Positions 5,542 to 8,446 of a stretch of 8,446 nucleotides of DNA are shown piece by piece. The notes beneath the pieces were generated by a model that saw only the letters and a list, made by a program, of their open reading frames with translations, was not told the DNA's origin and did not search any database. This DNA is from DRVV01 sp038868255 (lineage in GTDB: Archaea; Thermoproteota; Bathyarchaeia; Bathyarchaeales; Bathycorpusculaceae): the NCBI GenBank assembly GCA_038868255.1, contig JAWCTJ010000059.1, forward strand, positions 1 to 8,446. Direction: 5' to 3'. Numbering within the stretch: the stretch's first letter is position 1; the number at the start of each line of letters is the position of its first letter. Made by a program: the position numbers and the translations under genes.

Positions 5542-6624
5542 GTGTTGGCTGAAATCCGCGTTGCAATAGTGGGCGTCGGCAACTGCGCCTCAGCCCTGGT
5601 TCAGGGCGTAGAATACTACAAAAATGCAGATGAAAACGAGGTTGTTCCCGGCCTCATGCATGTTAATTTCGGCGGCTACCACATTCGGGACATAAAGTTC
5701 GTAGCAGCTTTCGAGGTGGATAAACGTAAAATCGGAAAGGACTTGGCTGAAGCAATATTTGCTAAGCCCAATTGCTGTGCAAAATTCGCAGACGTGCCTA
5801 AACTTGGCGTTGAGGTTAAGCCCGGCCCGATTCTTGACGGTGTTGCAGACCATATGAAAGAGCCCTTCAACATTTACGATGAAAGTGAAACTAAGCCGGC
5901 GGATGTTGTTGAGGTTCTAAAGGAGTCAGGCGCTGAAATTCTAGTAAATTATTTACCTGTAGGAAGCTATAACGCCACGAGGTTTTATGCCCAAGCCGCC
6001 CTGGATGCAGGATGTGCCTTCGTAAACTGCATACCCGAGTTCATAGCCTCCGACCCTGTTTGGAGCAGAAAATTCGAGGAAAGAGGACTTCCCGTGGCCG
6101 GCGACGACATTAAAAGCCAGCTTGGCGCCACAATCCTCCATAGAACCCTTGTCAAACTCTGCATAGATAGAGGCGTGATAGTGGACGAAACTTACCAGCT
6201 AAATCTAGGCGGAAACACGGACTTTCTAAACATGACTGTTGAGGAAAGGTTGAAAACAAAGCGCATAAGCAAGACTGAGGCGGTGACTAGCCTTGTCCCC
6301 TACGAGATTCCCACAAGAATAGGACCCTCGGACTACGTGCCCTTCCTAGGAGACAAGAAAATATGTTACATAACGCTAAAGGGGAGAAAATTCGGCAATT
6401 TGCCCTTGATCATAACGGCGAAGCTGGAGGTTGAGGATTCCCCGAACAGCGCTGGGGTGGTCATTGATGTAATAAGGGCTGTGAAGCTGGCGTTGGACCG
6501 CAGAATAGCCGGCCCCCTGATAAGCATATGCGCCTACTCCTTTAAGCATCCGCCAGTGCAGGCTCCGGACCCTGTAGCCAAAGAATGGGTCGAAGAATAC
6601 ATTCAAGGCAGGAGAGAACGCTAG
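5542..6624 (+). CDS. ino1: myo-Inositol-1-phosphate synthase (archaeal/actinobacterial type)
   Basis: A 360-residue NAD-dependent cytoplasmic enzyme converting glucose-6-phosphate to 1L-myo-inositol-1-phosphate (EC 5.5.1.4). The Rossmann motif is VAIVGVGNCASALVQG (residues 7-22, G11xG13xxxS17). Other family hallmarks are NYLPVGS (136-142), IPEFIASDPVW (164-174), GDDIKSQLGATILHR (187-201), ETYQLNLGGNTDFLNM (216-231), and SPNSAGVVIDVIRAVKLALD (300-319), which contains catalytic-region residues. The length fits the short archaeal/actinobacterial form rather than the ~500-residue eukaryotic one. In archaea the product feeds archaetidylinositol-type lipids or, in hyperthermophiles, the solute di-myo-inositol phosphate; no partner gene is visible here to choose between them. 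The start is GTG 5542 (TTG 5545 also possible), just after GAAGGG at 5531-5536. An ATG at 5537 is out of frame. It is convergent with the CoA ligase gene 23 bases away. Confidence 0.95.
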   Translation: MLAEIRVAIVGVGNCASALVQGVEYYKNADENEVVPGLMHVNFGGYHIRDIKFVAAFEVDKRKIGKDLAEAIFAKPNCCAKFADVPKLGVEVKPGPILDGVADHMKEPFNIYDESETKPADVVEVLKESGAEILVNYLPVGSYNATRFYAQAALDAGCAFVNCIPEFIASDPVWSRKFEERGLPVAGDDIKSQLGATILHRTLVKLCIDRGVIVDETYQLNLGGNTDFLNMTVEERLKTKRISKTEAVTSLVPYEIPTRIGPSDYVPFLGDKKICYITLKGRKFGNLPLIITAKLEVEDSPNSAGVVIDVIRAVKLALDRRIAGPLISICAYSFKHPPVQAPDPVAKEWVEEYIQGRRER

Positions 6625-6647
6625 CTTACGCAGGGCTGTTGAACCGT

Positions 6648-8294
6648 TTACATGCCTTTTTGGTTTTCCTTGGAAAGCAGCTCCTTCCTTTTAACCTTTC
6701 CCGTGAGGGTTTTAGGCAGACTATCCGCGAACTCTATCTCCCTTGGCGTCTTGTAAGGCGCTAGGTAACTCCTTACGAAGCTGATCAACTCATTATATAG
6801 TGCGGAGCATGGATTAACACCTGGTTTGAGAACAACGAAGGCTTTCACTATCTGTCCCCGCTCAGGATCCGGTTTACCTATAACGGCAGCCTCGAAAACC
6901 GCCGGGTGTCTGGACAGTATGTCTTCAACTTCTTGTGGTGAAACCCTATACCCCGCGGTCTTTATTAAGTCATCGTCTCTTCCCATAAACCAGAAAAAAC
7001 CATCCTCATCCTTATATGCCAAGTCGCCGGTGTAATTGAACCCATATTTAACGTATTTTGCCTGTTCATCATTTCTCCTCCAATACCTTGCACCCACAGG
7101 GCCTTTAACAGCCAAGTATCCCACCTTGCTCGGCGGCAATTCCACACCCTCATCATTCACGATTCTCACGTCATAATAGGGAACCGGTGTTCCCAATGAG
7201 CCTGGTTTTACACTTCCAAATCTGGCGGAGATGAAAATGTGTAGAAGCTCCGTTGTACCTATGCCGTTTAGAACTTCACATCCGAAAAACTGCCTTATCT
7301 CAGTATAGAGTGATGGTGAAAGATGTTCACCTGCGCTGATGCAGGTTCTGAGGCAACTGAATTTATGTCTATCGCCTTCACTTCTGCGTGTAAGCATGGC
7401 TTTATACGCGGATGGCACAGCGAAAAGCACTGTTATTCCATGCTTTTCAATTAGCCCAAACATGTGTGTTGGTTCGAACTTCCTGTTTCCATAAAGGGAT
7501 ATAGCTCCACCGAAATAAAGCGATAAAAGCATCCCATGACCGAAGGCGAAGGCTAAACTTGCCGGGCCTCCGCAGACATCGTTCTCATTAAGCAATAGAA
7601 CCCTCTTGAAATAGCACTCTCCAATAGCTAGGTAATCCCTTTGAGTGTGTATGCATCCCTTAGGGAGGCCAGTAGTTCCCGAAGTGTATAGGAGGAGAGA
7701 AACATCATCCAGATCCATGCGGGTTGCATTTAACCTTGAATCACTAAATTCCTGAATCAACCTGCTGAATTTTAGATTGCATTTATCATTTTTAGCGTCA
7801 TCTCCTACTAGTATGATGTGCTTGACGGTTTGAAGTCGACCCCTCGTTTCCACAACCTCTCCGGCTGAATCGTGGGCTGTAATGACGATTTTTGCTTCAC
7901 AGTTGTTGGCTATGTATTCGATTTCTCCAGCTTTATAAAGTGGAAAAGCGGGGACGCTGACGGCTCCGATTTTCTGAACCGCTAAGTGGCTTACGACGAA
8001 CTCTGGTGTATTTGGTAGCCTAATAATAACCCTGTCCTGGGGCTCTACGCCTAAGAATTTCAGAGCGCTGCCGAAGCTGTCCACCATGCTTCTAAGCTGG
8101 TTAAAAGTTATCCTTTGATCCTCGTGAAGAATGGCTGTTTTCTCCCCCATGCCTCTAAAAATGTTCTTGTCGATAAGCATCTCAGTAATGTTAAGCTTAG
8201 CTGGCCAATTTTTAGCCTCAGGAAGATCCAGCTTGAATTCCGGCCACATTTCCTTTGGAGGGCCGTACTTCTCCATCAGCACCATTAAAATCAT
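6648..8294 (-). CDS. Acyl/aryl-CoA ligase, benzoate-CoA ligase-like (ANL superfamily)
   Basis: A 548-residue cytoplasmic adenylate-forming enzyme that makes acyl-CoA from a carboxylic acid, ATP and CoA. Motifs appear in order: the phosphate loop YTSGTTGLPKG (203-213), AFAFGHG (248-254), SAGEHLSP (320-327), GIGTTELLHIFISA (344-357), YTGDLAYKDEDGFF (421-434), the hinge GRDDDLIKTAGYRVSP (438-453) and PKTLTGKVKR (527-536) with catalytic K533. The GIGTTELLHIFIS block closely resembles 'GIGSTEMLHIFLS' of benzoate-CoA and aminobenzoate-CoA ligases, whose His-Ile lines the aryl pocket. An aromatic or short branched acid is therefore the likely substrate, but it is not proven. Start ATG 8294 lacks a clear ribosome site; M4 and M7 (ATG 8285 and 8276) are alternatives, and M7 follows GGTG closely. 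The gene is single-standing, with a TATA-like box at 8345-8350 next to a palindrome. Confidence 0.92.
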   Translation of the reverse strand: MILMVLMEKYGPPKEMWPEFKLDLPEAKNWPAKLNITEMLIDKNIFRGMGEKTAILHEDQRITFNQLRSMVDSFGSALKFLGVEPQDRVIIRLPNTPEFVVSHLAVQKIGAVSVPAFPLYKAGEIEYIANNCEAKIVITAHDSAGEVVETRGRLQTVKHIILVGDDAKNDKCNLKFSRLIQEFSDSRLNATRMDLDDVSLLLYTSGTTGLPKGCIHTQRDYLAIGECYFKRVLLLNENDVCGGPASLAFAFGHGMLLSLYFGGAISLYGNRKFEPTHMFGLIEKHGITVLFAVPSAYKAMLTRRSEGDRHKFSCLRTCISAGEHLSPSLYTEIRQFFGCEVLNGIGTTELLHIFISARFGSVKPGSLGTPVPYYDVRIVNDEGVELPPSKVGYLAVKGPVGARYWRRNDEQAKYVKYGFNYTGDLAYKDEDGFFWFMGRDDDLIKTAGYRVSPQEVEDILSRHPAVFEAAVIGKPDPERGQIVKAFVVLKPGVNPCSALYNELISFVRSYLAPYKTPREIEFADSLPKTLTGKVKRKELLSKENQKGM

Positions 8295-8344
8295 CTTATT
8301 GGCTATTTCCCTGAACCCTTAGATAAAAGCACTGTTAGGTTAAC

Positions 8345-8350
8345 TTATAA
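8345..8350 (-). promoter_or_regulatory. Putative TATA box of the CoA ligase gene
   Basis: TTATAA within GCTTATAAGTTAACC on the minus strand. A start near 8320 would give a leader of about 26 bases to ATG 8294. The bases just upstream, where TFB would bind, overlap the palindrome at 8353-8371. Confidence 0.45.
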
Positions 8351-8352
8351 GC

Positions 8353-8371
8353 TAACCGCCTAAGGCGGTTA
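8353..8371. repeat. GC-rich inverted repeat TAACCGCC-TAA-GGCGGTTA
   Basis: Perfect 8-base arms (8353-8360 and 8364-8371) with a three-base loop, extendable by three more pairs if one A is bulged (AGC/GCT). It abuts the TATA-like box of the CoA ligase gene. It could be an operator for a repressor blocking TFB/TBP binding. It could equally be the 3' hairpin of the minus-strand gene that may enter from the right edge, since the TAA stop of that reading frame (8369-8371) forms the outer end of an arm. Confidence 0.5.
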
Positions 8372-8446
8372 AGCTCCTACTTCTGCTTTTCTGGATTCAG
8401 TAGAGAGAAAATCTTGTGGATAGTTAATATCCACCTTAAATATGCG
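8369..8446 (-). CDS. Possible 3' end of an unidentified gene (partial, right edge)
   Basis: The minus strand is open for 25 codons from the window edge to TAA at 8369-8371, ending FLSTESRKAEVGA. A second minus-strand frame is also open for 22 codons to a TAG, so coding cannot be shown from this length. No family is recognisable. If real, it would be an upstream neighbour of the CoA ligase gene on the same strand, separated by about 75 bases that include the palindrome and TATA-like box. Confidence 0.22.
   Translation of the reverse strand, partial: RIFKVDINYPQDFLSTESRKAEVGA

Noticed and set aside
4101..6624. F420 biosynthesis or di-myo-inositol-phosphate cluster
   Set aside because: Only one divergent CofE-like gene and one ino1 gene are present; no cofC, cofD or DIP-synthesis partner is seen, so no pathway cluster can be claimed.
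8380..8446. Alternative minus-strand frame at the right edge (22 open codons to a TAG)
   Set aside because: It competes with the frame ending at 8369 and is too short to prefer; neither can be proven without the neighbouring sequence.
1..8446. tRNA, rRNA, insertion sequence or CRISPR array anywhere in the window
   Set aside because: No cloverleaf-like or rRNA segment, transposase motif, or regularly spaced repeats were found when reading through; the region is densely coding.

Overview
The window looks like ordinary chromosomal DNA from an anaerobic archaeon. My best guess is a Bathyarchaeia-like member of the Thermoproteota (TACK group), but this is inferred from gene content only. The supporting signs are a CopB-type copper ATPase with an Lrp-family regulator, rubrerythrin, an archaeal-type inositol-phosphate synthase, a divergent CofE-like protein, TATA-like boxes about 25-30 bases before likely transcription starts, Shine-Dalgarno motifs, and frequent TTG/GTG starts. 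No rRNA, tRNA, insertion sequence, phage gene or CRISPR array is visible. Coding density is high and no gap exceeds about 150 bases.

Left part (1-3400) is a stress and metal module. An OsmC-family peroxidase that runs off the left edge follows rubrerythrin on the minus strand, probably as one operon. Divergent from them is a two-gene plus-strand operon: an Lrp/AsnC regulator, then ten bases later a P1B-3 (CPH) copper-type ATPase. The ATPase has a His-rich N-terminus and an unusual C-terminal YHS/TRASH metal-binding domain. The regulator has no such domain.

Middle part (3412-5415) holds less familiar genes. A small protein with the layout of a PD-(D/E)XK nuclease is read leftwards. It is divergent, across a gap of about 71 bases, from a protein distantly related to F420-0:glutamate ligase (CofE). 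An unrecognised 124-residue protein follows on the minus strand.

Right part (5542-8446) carries myo-inositol-1-phosphate synthase on the plus strand. It converges on an acyl/aryl-CoA ligase whose core motif resembles benzoate-CoA ligases. A GC-rich inverted repeat lies directly against the TATA-like box of the ligase gene. The last 78 bases may hold the 3' end of another minus-strand gene.

I see no clear, complete novel system. The points most worth a second look are the C-terminal YHS domain on CopB, the solitary nuclease-like protein with its shared promoter, the divergent CofE-like protein, and the palindrome at the ligase promoter. Two starts (rubrerythrin and the nuclease) are moved inward, because an in-frame TTG upstream overlaps the Shine-Dalgarno sequence itself.
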